A program made the translations under genes and the position numbers. Below the pieces are notes generated by a model, which was not told where the DNA came from, searched no databases, and worked only from the letters and a program-made list of their open reading frames with translations. A DNA stretch of 64,000 bases from NCBI GenBank assembly GCA_037447605.1, contig CM074805.1:300458-364457 (forward strand). Reading direction: 5' to 3'. The stretch is from Zygnema circumcarinatum (taxonomy: Eukaryota; Streptophyta; Zygnematophyceae; Zygnematales; Zygnemataceae). Numbering within the stretch: position 1 is the first letter of the stretch; each line of letters starts with the position of its first letter. Below, piece by piece: positions 1 to 11,335 of the stretch.

Positions 1-112
1 GGGGGGGGAAGCTATATTTTCAACATCGATTCGGAGATCATTAGCTCAGTTGGACAGGTTCAATGTGCAGTTGGAAGGTTCAAGGTGGTCAAGCTAACTC
101 TAGTCAAGAACT

Positions 113-3100
113 CTAGTCAGAGTGGTTCTTAGTAAATCTAGAGTTTTGGAAACGAAGTTCCGTAAAATACGGCATGCGGAACAGAAGCGGGTGATAATTC
201 GCAGGGAGGGTCGCTTCGTTCTCAAGAAAGAATTTTATGGTTTCCACGACTGCTACACTTTTAGGAAGTTCAGAAGCTATCCTTTCAAAAGGCGCCGCAA
301 ATATTCCTTCTCTGCAAAACTGATCCCCACGATCACTACTGAAGGGAGAGAGAGCAGAGTGTGAGAGAGTGCAGAGGGGAGAGAGGCAAACCTGAGTGAT
401 GACAGTGGTAGGATATAGTCTTAGGCAGTCTTCCGTTATAAGCAGCATAAAGACGGGCTCTGGCCAGAGCTCCCTCCCCTCATAATACTCCTCCCAACCT
501 CCCACCCCATATCTCGTCTGCATCATCGTCCAAGCATTTTGCGGAGAGGTAGAGAGGAAGGGAGTCGTCCGACTCATTGGAGGCACAGTTGGAAAGAATC
601 TAGGAAAAGATAATGATGCTTGTAATGGGTGTAGAGGGGATAAATGGGGGAAGGAGGCCTCAGAGGGGACAGAATTGTCTATATGAGAATCCTTGTCAAC
701 TGATTTAGTTTCCTTATCTTGTTCTTCAATTGGGGTTGGGAGAGAAAATGTGGGGGAGCGGCCTAGCTGGGTTCCTTCAGAAGGCTGTCCCTTAAGTTCG
801 TCGTTTAATTTTCCAAAGACAACTGCTTCAACGGGACTCCCTATCTCCGTGACCTCTCGAAAGGACCTTCCTTCTACCGTTACAGTCAAGTTATCTCTAC
901 CATTCGCTTGCTTTTTCTCTTTCTCTTTCTCAGTCTCTCTCACATCGCTCCCATGCTGCACGTCATCTTTACCCTCCTCTCCCCTGCCTCCTCTCTCATC
1001 CTCTACTCCCCCACTAGGCAGCTTCTCGGAAACAACATCCATCTCCTCAAAATCACCTTTCAGTTCCTTCTGCTCTCTCGCCTCTCCCTCCTCCCCTTGT
1101 CCTGTTTCTGCCAAATTCTCCAGCTTTGAAGAACCGTCCTCCTCTGAGGCTATCTCCATCACTTTCCCCCCTGCATCACCCGAATCCTTAACAAAATCAC
1201 TCTCCCTAAAACTAGGAGTTGGAGTTAAGTCATGGTTAACTATATGAGGCTGGAAATCCTCCTCCGGCTCACTATCGGAGCCCGCTGACGAGCCTGCTGC
1301 AGACTGAGGCTGCTCTAAGGCCCACTGAAGGGGCATGCGACCAGCCAATGGGGAAATTGGCCTTCCAGAATTATCTGCAAATACGAATCATAATTGCATA
1401 AGTATCGCCTGAACAGTGTTTTGCAACCATACAATACTACATTCATTCAAAGGACAAATCAAGGGCTGCCACCTTTCTGCCTGTGAATCCTACTGGTCAA
1501 TACCCGAGCCGAGACAGACTTCAGTTCATCACTTGAGAGGCAGTACTTGAAGTCTTCAAAAGCTTAGAGACTCTAATCCCTTAAAAAGCCCGAAATCACT
1601 AAATGCCAAACTCATAGGATGCTAGATGGCCCTATGGACATGTCATACAACTCGAAGCATTTTTCACGCTCTCTTCTTTGAAAAACATATCATCTCAAGA
1701 GATAAAGATTAAAGACAGATGAACTCCATGTGACGGAACTCACCAAGAAGAGTGAGTCCTATTGTGGTTGCCGGATGCCTAGTGCTCAAAGGGCCTACCC
1801 CCACGGAGTGTCCTGTTGCGGCTTGAAGAACTACCAGAGTTGAATTCGCCAACCCAACAAAGATCACAAGCTCTGAAGGGGGAGCAGGCTTAGGCTTGTC
1901 TTTGTGGGTGAGAGGAGAGGGAGTGGGGCCCACGTTGAGCATCGCAAAGGACATGCTTACTATTCCCGCAGTGACGTTGGGGAGACAGAGATTGTGGTAA
2001 AGTTTATTGAATCGACGCAGGCAAATAATGGAGACCTGCGGAGGTGGGGAAAGGGGAGGGAGAGACGGGTGCAGCTGTTCAGAGTTAAAGCTGTCATGTC
2101 TGATCAAACAATTAGAGAAGGGAGAGGGGTCACAGACGAGACAGGGAGACAGAAAAAAAGAGAATGGGAGAACGGAGTGAAAGGGAGAGGCAAGGGGTAT
2201 TGGGAGGAGAAGTAGCGAGGGAAGGCGGAAGAGGGCAGGCTGGTGAGCAAGAGGCTGCCGGAGACGGATGGTGCGGGGGGAGAGCGAGAGAGCGAGAGAG
2301 AGAGAGAGAGAGAGGGAGAGAGCCTTACGTATCCGTCCTCATCACCCAAGGCGAGATGTTTCGGGCCACTTGCTATGGCGATGCTCGTAACTGTCGCTTG
2401 GTGAAGTCCCAAAACCGAGATGCACTGAAAGCCAGGTTCACATGGCACGAGTTCTGCACAGTAAACGGAGAGAGAACAAGAGAGAAAAAGAGGGCAACTC
2501 GTCACTATTACGCATTTAAATAGCACAATGTCCATCCTCACATTCGTGCTCTTACAGACTTGGTCATACTTTCCCATATCAAGGCTTGTTCCTCATTTCA
2601 TTCGGGAGTTAAAAAAAAAAAAAAAAAAAGAGAGAATGGAGAGGAAAATCGAGGAGAAAGAGAAAGGGCGTACCAATTGAAGTTCCATGGGCCCCACCAT
2701 TCATAGTGTGCCGCCAAACTCCGCGGGATTCCGCACTAAGTATATGCAGTCGCACCTGAAGAACAGACGAAGAGTACTCGGGATGGTTACGTCAATGTTA
2801 GAGTTTAAGTAGTTACAGTCGTCAAGGTTCCGTGAACTTTCTCGAACTTTTTTTGAATGTTTTCAGGTTTCTAGGAATTTGACATTTTTTCTGATTTAAT
2901 TCTACGATGTACAGTGTGAAACGATCGACATAGGCACATGTAACATTGCCTCAAACGACAAATCGTAATGCTTGATTGAACATAGGGTTTACAAGTTATT
3001 AGAGAATCAATCTGGGCCTGATTGGCAAGAGTTATGATATGAGTTATGTGTTAAAACAAAAAGGTTATGCGGGATAACATCCTTACCAGACCTCTGTCAT

Positions 3101-3426
3101 GTGCAACCACTAATAGGCCTGACACTGGACAGAATTCCAAGGCAGAAACTGAGTGAAGAAGCGCTCCATCTGCTTCACCACTATACTGCACACAGAAAGA
3201 GATCTCGTGTGAAAAAAAAAAAATATATATATATATACAAATGGAGCCAAACCCTATGTGAGAACATGGTTTCATCAGCTGAAGTTACAGTCTATGCCAT
3301 TCTTAGCCATGTTCTGTTTATGAACACTTGAAGACCTTCTGTCTAACAATAAACCATCAAGTTGCCATTTCCATATGCTGACGTCATGTCAGAAGATGAC
3401 CAATTTGACAAGAAAACTTCATACAT

Positions 3427-3465
<39 letters not shown>

Positions 3466-6400
3466 AAGCGAGTGAGGGAGAGAAAGTGAGTAATGCATTT
3501 TGACCACTGACCTCATCGACATTGGCCGGCGCGGTCAAAAGATGGATAAGGTTTGTTGTGGTCACATCCCATAAATGCACAGATCCATTGTTGTGACCTG
3601 TAAAATATAAGCGTGGCAAAGCGTCCTTTTGAGGAGTTCCCGGGAAGCCTCCTGAAATTGGCCACCTGGCACCCGAGGATAGGGCAGTTCGCGTCCCTGA
3701 TGTGGGAGTCGGAGCAAGCTGCAGAACGAATAGCATATAACATCTGGGGTCATGAACTGACCAACCAAGCCTTAGCCCCACCCTCACATTAGCGTTGTCA
3801 AGTTTTCGTGTTTGGATGAAAAGCAAATCTTCCTAAGAACTTTTGATGTTCTAAAAAGATTCTAGGTTTCCAATCAATGCTCAAATCTTTGATTTGCTTG
3901 TGAGGGAGAGACGAGGGAAAGGGATAAGGAAGAGAGGGAAGAGGGAAACGACATGCCTTTGAGAGAACTTCGTTAATAAAAGTAGAATTCTCTACCAGCA
4001 ACTGTTTGGTAGCAGTTACTGGTGACGCTCCAAGGTGGAATGGGAAGGCAATCGGATCCGGGAGGCTTACTGCCTTCCCACCTTCTCCCCCTTCTACTGC
4101 TGCCGCTACTCCCGCTTCATCCCATAGGTGCAGCTGCCCTGGCTGAGTGAGCACCATCACTGCTGAAGCTGTGAAGGGGGACCCCGAGGGAACTACGAGG
4201 ATATCTGCTACAGGGCCAAACCATGGCAAAGACTTGGAGGGCTTGCCGTCAGAGTCTGCTTTCAAAGAGACCACCTGCACTTCAGACATTCAAGCGCTTT
4301 AGTTTAGGATTAGAATTTGGGTTTTTGGGTATTGCGGAGTTCAGGCTTTTGGGTTCTGAAGACTTCTGTATTTGGAGTTCCTGGATTTTCAGCATTTCGG
4401 GATGTTGGGGTTCTGTGTTGTTAAGTCTTGAGGTTCTTTAGACGTTGCATCGTTGGACTTCCAGGTGCTTGAGGTTTTAGGGTGCTGGGGGGCAGTCAGG
4501 TATGGAGATTTGGGGAGTTTGCTGTGTTGGGACTTTTGGCTTTTCGAGCTTCGGGCAACTGGACATTTTGAGTTTGTCTGCTTTTGAGGCTTTGAGATTC
4601 TGTAGTTTGGACATTTTCGTTTAAAGGAACTCAGGTCTTTTATTGTCACGCTGATTGATATGGCGTTAAAGTGGGAGTAGGGATCGCTAGAACAGTGTGC
4701 TCTTTCTATTCGGTAATCATGCTTCGGCTATGAACATTTCAAGTTCTTTATGACTAATAGAGTTCACTGAATATAAGTGGGAGAAAACACAGGTGATGAA
4801 CCATGAATCGGAATTGGGGAAAATGTAGCTATTTCTTGATAACTCAATCGTGGTGGATCAGTACCTTCATGGTTATCAACTATGTTTCTCAAAACGAAGT
4901 TGATTGACTGTACCAACTGCATTAACAACTGCCTTTCTTCAATCGCGATGCACAAGGGTTTTTCAAGCATTCGCAGTACTCACAGAGATTAGTGCTGGCA
5001 TACCGAGGGGTCCCCCACCAAATATATACAACCTCCCTCCTCCTCTCGCAGTAGTCGAAGCTTCATCGCAGCACCACTTCAATAGGGTCACTGCTGTCTT
5101 CAGTTCTGGCGTGGCGATCTGTATTCTCCTCAATGGCACCCCAGAAAACTCAGCCATTGCAGGTGAATGGCCTACTGGCCTTTCGTCGGGCAGTGGGAAG
5201 GCCCAAAGCGCAACCTCTCCATCCGTATATCCAGCAGCCACTATGCTTCCCATAGGGCAAGCCCAACTCAAGCAGCAGATCTCGCTATCCACTTCCGTGT
5301 CATCATATTCCTGTTCTGCTTGTTTTGCTATTCCGGCTATTCCTGACTTGGCATGTCTGAGATCTGCAAGACGATCTCCGCCTTCGGCCAAGCGAGCACG
5401 CTGAAGCTCTGTTCCTCCTCGAGTAGCAAGCACTCTGAGTTGATGAAGGTCCCACAGCACAATGATGCCGTTCTCGTACGCTAGAACAAGCCTGAAGTCA
5501 GCCAAGTCAGTCAAGTCAAGTTAAGTCGAGTCGAGTGGATTGACTTGAATCAACTCAAGTCAAATGCCAGGTCTACATAGTGTTTGACACGTCGAGGAGG
5601 AAAGCATACCGGCTCCCACGTGACCAAAATGGGCTAGAATTTCGAATTGCTTGCATTTCACTTTCATCTTCTATGTGCGGATGCATTCAATAGGATGCGT
5701 TTAGCTGAAGTTGGATGAGCAATCTGGGAAGTGCGACCTAATTGTAAGGTTATGACGTCGAGTTGATGTATTACAGTTAACTATTCTTGCGGTGAAAGAA
5801 ACACATAGTGACAGTGAATGATGGCCATTCCTCTACGGAGCCTCTGAGGCGGATTATCCAGAGATGGTTGGACAAATAGTGAAAAGAAGTGGAGAAGAGA
5901 GGGAGAGGGAGAAAATCCCATTTTCACCTTTGATGAAGTGCACCAGGTTGCGGTAGAATGCCGACTAAACCTGGGGCTGTGTCACTTAAAGGCTTCACCA
6001 GTCCACCTGGCACCACAAGGAAGAAATTTCGTCTGTTAGTCTGCCCAAGCATGCAAAATAGTTCAACTGTAATTCCACAAATCCTAACGCCTACTAGCAT
6101 GCTTCGCCGTTCCTGTTTTTGCAGCTTCTGTGAAGGATGCGTATTTCACGATAAAATACCAATCTGGTAATAGTCACTGGTTTGACGGCATTATAAAGTT
6201 CATTCGAGTTTGGAGAGCTACTATTCAATCACAGAAAAGAAAGAAGTCAACTAGTAGCATCCCGTGCAGATTATTCTGTGTTCATATGCCATCCAGCCAA
6301 CTCCAGTGAGATTTTCCAAGGCAACTGAATTGGAATCACGCTAGAGTTTGATCGATGCACATGAATAGATTTGACTTGCTGTGGAACTGTTTGTCCCGAT

Positions 6401-8968
6401 TGACTAATGCTCCCAAATCATCATGATGCTGCTGCTCCCAAAGTCTCTAAATTTGGACCTTCCTTAAGATTTGGGTCACAAAACAGCTTTCTTACCCATA
6501 GTCACCTCAGGCGGGATGAAATACGGCAGCACTGTCAACTTGTTCCGATCATACTGGAGCACATTTAGGAGTCCATTAGAGGAGCCAAGATAACTGCACT
6601 CAGCCATGCAGATGAGGATGGTTAACTATGGCAAGATTAACTCTCTGTTTGAACCTGCAGCCTGCCTTTGAATATGAAAACCAATACTTTCTAAAGTGCT
6701 TAACGTTCAGGATAGTAGTTTATGGTTCGTTGGTGTTTCTCAGAAATTTAAGGCCTTATCAAAAGGGGCATCCTGCAGCCAGAAAACTGAGAGTCAGAAG
6801 AAGTGCGCAAACTAAGATTGGTTTGATTCTCTCTCCCACACACTCAATAGGCTTTTTGAAGCTTTTTTGTAGATCTGCTTCTTGTACATCCGATCTGCTT
6901 AAATTCAAAAAGCAATTAGTACAGCGTTATTTAGACGGTAATGCTTGACAGTGATGAAGTAAGTTCAACTAAACGTCACATCATTCTCCACTACGGTATG
7001 ATGTCCTCCATCTCACTATTCTTTAGAAGGAAATAACTAATTTTCCATATTCTCTTCGATCAGAATCCGGTGACTTTGCCAAAGCATCAATTACGGAATC
7101 CCCTTTCCAATCTGAGGCATGTGGTTTACTCGATTAGTAAGAATCTGATTTCGAGACCGAGTCGATTACAATTGGGAACCTGCTGTAAGCACCTCCCCTT
7201 TCATAGAGACTTCCCTATAAACCTCTTTAAGAACTTTACAGAGAGCACTCTTGGGTCCCCTTTCAATGCTCTAGTCCCTGGGAACAAGGAGTTTGCGATT
7301 CCTTTCGCTACCCCTCGTCCAATGAGGGACTTTGGTGCTCAGCTGCTCAAGACTAATAGAACAAGGGCTAACTGAGCATAGAACTCAGAGAACATGATAA
7401 GCTCAAGATGGTGATACAGAGTATGGTGGATGACTTCTCTCCTAAGACTTCAATGAACTTAAGGTGAGTTTTGGTTAGATGAGATGATCATGTGGTTTAA
7501 TGAACACTCTTTTCGCCAACGTGAAGGAGCGCAAAGGTATGCGCATGAAAAGTTTCCAGTTTATGAACATCGAAAATGAGGAAATCAGGCCTGTCTGATG
7601 TATCCATCTCGGAGATAAGGGAATGAGGGCCTACATGTAATTTGTATTCTGAGCGACTGAGAAGGCAGTAATAGTCGAGTTCCATTTAAGCGAATCTATC
7701 AGCTTTTGCTGTTCAAGGTCCCAGACCTGGAGAAAACCCAACACACAATTTTTAATCAACCTTGAAGACTTCTCGCTCATTTAAGGCTATTGAATGTCCA
7801 GGATATCGTGCCACGAATTGAATGAATAAAACATTTTTCTTTCGCAAGTTTATCGGCTATGACTTGCAGAATTGTTACAGCATCGAGAATCTCTTAACAA
7901 AACACCATGCTCTATACTGAACTAGGCCTTCCCGTGACCCCATAAACCTTAAGATTGTTCTTTTTACATGTGAGACAAACTACCCGTTCAGACAATGACT
8001 GACTGACGAATTGGTGGGAAACGAGAACCCTGGGGTTAAAAAAGCTGATGAAGCAACTTCTGGAGTACCTCAATGTCATCACGCGTGGTCGCTTGAATGA
8101 GGCATCCTTTATTGACGAGGAACTGCAACAAGCACGCGGAGGTCATACTTGAGAATGATGCCAAGTACAAAAAGAAGTGGAGACCTGACACAGACGAAAG
8201 GAACAAACAATTTTTTTTACTTATATTTTAACCTGTTTAAGTCTCAACATTCAAAAGTCTGAGTACGAACATTGCTAAGGCAGCATCTGAACGCTACGTC
8301 ATAAATGTCTGATTCTTAGAACAAGTGAACCTTCACAAGCGAATGAATATTCCCTGATTTTTTCTACTGTGAGTTTCTGAAGAATGACTCAGGCCATATT
8401 GCTCCAATCTGTAGCAGAGAAGACTAACTTTGCCAGAATCCTGAATTCAAGATTTCAGATAGTTGCTCAAATGGCAAGAGCACAAAGGCTCAACTCAGTT
8501 TCTTACAATGAATGCTAGATAAAACAAACAAAGTTAATACTCACCTCCAAAAATCTGCATGGGGCCTTCTGTGGAGAAATCAGACAAACTTCGACCCCTT
8601 CCTGTCCAAACACCTTAATTCGACCGTCCCTGCGAAATCCAAGTGCAGAAAAGCATGTCAGAAAGAGGAGTTTACATACGCAAATTCTGCATTCGTTCAT
8701 AATAGCCTTCCTCATAGTTAACGGCAACGAAATACAAGTAATGCAACATGGCCAACTGCTCTTAGTTCTGAGAACTACGATACGTCATGTCAGTACAAAT
8801 ATTAAACAAAGTACTGAAGTTCGTTGCAGGCAGCACGCTTTCACCTCGTTCCGGTGGCAAGAAGGGATTGGACGGGGTCGTATGCAAGTATGGACGCCGG
8901 TCCGGGAATGCCATGATGAGCTGTGAGTCGGGGATTGAGCAGTGACGCTTTCAGCATGCCCGGAGGTA
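113..8968 (-). CDS. Tomosyn/Lgl-like WD40 protein (plant type), partial model
   Basis: Lethal giant larvae/tomosyn family proteins are double beta-propellers that bind syntaxin-type SNAREs and regulate exocytosis. Exons read on the minus strand: 8845-8968, 8545-8629, 8069-8122, 7635-7726, 6506-6593, 5928-6040, 4984-5491, 4865-4916, 3957-4279, 3512-3718, 3087-3185, 2674-2755, 2329-2453, 1744-2035, 392-1374, and a last piece starting at 319. All these junctions keep phase. Plant-type family landmarks: [91 protein letters not shown] and [11 protein letters not shown]. The 983-nt exon contains a long acidic, serine-rich insert (about residues 15-230 of that exon). Intron after 3957 uses a GC donor. 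The exon(s) holding the start codon, expected between 9.0 and 10.3 kb, were not found. The 3' end is unclear: an in-frame stop lies at 113-115, but the gene may continue beyond the window. No SNARE tail is visible in this part. Confidence 0.85.
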
Positions 8969-9954
8969 CTGCAGCCTGTTGGTACAAGCCAGGCATTCAT
9001 TATTTAGTACTTTTAATGACTGACAGTTTCCTGTGGCGGGTCAGACAGCAATTAACTGGGACGTTAGATTTTTGCAGGGGACACATAGCATGATTGAATG
9101 CAGCGGATTTTAACTTGCGAGGGGGAACAGGGAGATGAAGAAGGTAAAACCAAAAAAGACTAGACTAGAATAAGATTATCGGACATAAATGTTAGAAAGC
9201 AAACAACTTCCGTTCAGTCCACCTTGAAATCTAAAATTCACTCTGTCTAGCTTCCTGTTTGCTCATTCCAGGGTAACAATCCCAAATCAACTAACAACAA
9301 AAAAACATGTGATACCAGTTGGCATGAAGGGCTATGTAGCCTTTCATGCAACTTTGAAATGGCCATGATGAAGCTCCGATGCTGTAGCAATCATCATTTA
9401 AATCGCTTGCTTTGAAAGAACGTGTCAGAGTAGTGCATTATTGACTCAGATAATGCAGCACTTTTAGAAAGCAGCATTTCACAAGAATGCAGCATACCTC
9501 GGAATGCGTTTTTGCAATGAGACGTTTGAACATTTTGGCTGACTACGATTAAAATCCTTTTCAGATCTGCAATGGAACACTTTCTCTGTTGTATTCTCCA
9601 ACCGCTCAAATGAAACAGGCTTCACCAAGGTCGGTAACTTTGAAACACGAGCAGAAGATCCTCCTGCTCTCTCCTCCACTTAGCGCTATTGACACGACAG
9701 AAGCAATACCTAAGGATTTGAAGCCACTAGGCCTGCAAGTAAGTACCATTAACCTGCAAAACTAGCAATGTCAAAAATATCGACCGCATCAAAAATGCCA
9801 ATCCATTTGGAAGAACAGCTTTTTCTGTCACAAAAGACATCTAGAAGCAGTCTGTGGAATTTCAATTCGAGGCTGGCAGCCATTGTAGTGAAGAAGAATG
9901 AAGCACGAGGCCTCAGACATCCAAAGGGGCCATCTCCCAGGTGAAGGGAGAGCG

Positions 9955-10100
9955 AGAGATTGCCGGCCGGCAAAGGCCTGCTTGACGGCCGGCAGGCCTG
10001 GCCGCCTGGTCGGCTACCTCGCCCTTCTTTGAACGGTTCAAGGGAGCCAGCTGGCCGGCAGAAATGTGTTGACGGCCGGCAGGCGGGCCGGTAGGAGCGT
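9955..10100. repeat. GGCCGG-rich direct/inverted repeat cluster
   Basis: The block GACGGCCGGCAGGC occurs twice (near 9983 and 10070) with further GCCGGCCGGC copies, in the spacer upstream of the tomosyn-like gene. The elements are self-complementary. No coding frame is convincing here. It may be part of a CpG-rich promoter or a diverged repeat. Confidence 0.45.
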
Positions 10101-10480
10101 GCTTCATCAGTGTTGCCACTGTCTGCGCAAGTTGCCTCGCTCGCCATTAAGGGCATGGCATGGCATTATGGCATGGCCTGGAGGAAAGGATGTCGCATTG
10201 ATCTCACGATGGGATGGCATTATGGCATGGCATGGCATGGCATGCAGGCATCGAGCCGCGGACATGCTATGGTTGGGCTGTAACAGCGAATCCTCTCAAC
10301 TTCTACATGAACCGCCGGCCGTAGCCTTGGTCTGCACCGCCAGGCAATGGCTCGCTCGTGCGAGCCGTCCCCACAACGCATGCGGCTTGCAGGGAAAAGA
10401 AACGGTGCCGCATGAGTTATGACGCGACGTGACCTCACGTCACGTGAGATGCCAATGAAGGCGAAAAGATATAAAAGGCG

Positions 10481-11072
10481 AAAGAGATGTGGCATCGTTC
10501 TCACGATGGCGATGCCGCCATCAAATGTACATGGATAATATCATCAGTATGGGGAACCACGAGGAACTGGTCGCACAAAGGACCTAAGGACAAAACAAAA
10601 AATCTAGGAGCGGTATGCTATGCCTAGGCTCAACACCGCTTCAAGCCCTCCCTCGAAGGTCACCGATCGATGTGCGGCACATCACATCGCGCGGAGGGAG
10701 GGAGGGAGGGAGGGAGCGGCGGAAGGTCAGCAACAAGCTACCGCGGCTTCACGCCGAGGGAGCGTCCGGGCGAGGAGGGGGGCACCGCTGAAGGGCGACG
10801 GCAATGCGCTGTCGATAAAAAGTGGCGAGGATCGCCGAAGGAGGAGCGGAGGGCTTCCTTCCTTCCAGGGCCGTGCGCGCATCTCCAAGGAGCGATGGGC
10901 GCACGCACGTACTGGCGAAGGAAGGAAGGCATCCAAACGGATTTCTTTTGTGCTTAGGTCCTTCGCGACCAGTTCCTCGTGGTTTCCAGTTCCTCGTGGT
11001 TTCCCGTGCTGGCTTTGTCCATGTACATTCGATGGCCTCATCGCCATGGTGAGATCAATGCCACATCCCTTT
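10481..11072. repeat. Foldback inverted repeat between divergent genes
   Basis: The left arm 10481-10596 is the reverse complement of the right arm 10945-11072, with scattered mismatches and one extra copy of a 17-18 bp piece (ending CCACGAGGAACTGG) in the right arm. Arms share GATGTGGCAT, ATGGCGATG, AATGTACATGGA and GGACCTAAG blocks. The loop of about 350 bp is GC-rich and carries a GGGA run near 10691. A third partial copy (GATGTCGCATTGATCTCACGATGG) lies at about 10189-10217 in the same orientation as the left arm. It could be a foldback transposon, or an inverted duplication able to give hairpin RNA. No terminal target-site duplication was recognised. Confidence 0.7.
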
Positions 11073-11335
11073 GATCCAAACGGGCGTCGAGGCAACCTCA
11101 AACCTCAACAGCCATAGGAACAAACTCGTCAGTCGTGTCACGTCACGTCACGTCACGGCACGGCACGGCTGGCATATGGGCGCTCCTTACAAAGGAAGGG
11201 ACGCACTGCGGCTAAAACGCCAAAAGTCTGGACTACCGTACAGTAGATGTGACGTGACATGACGTGACACGACATGACAATCTTGAAGGAAGGTGGGTGC
11301 TGGAGGGGGCGAGGTTGAAGGGAGGGCGAGCGGCC

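Noticed and set aside
30-70. tRNA-like TTAGCTCAGTTGG at the left edge
   Set aside because: Only a D-arm-like stretch is present; there is no acceptor stem, anticodon arm or TTC arm.
9749-10156. Candidate first exon of the tomosyn-like gene
   Set aside because: The frame is GC-repeat derived and shows none of the family's N-terminal sequence; left unassigned.
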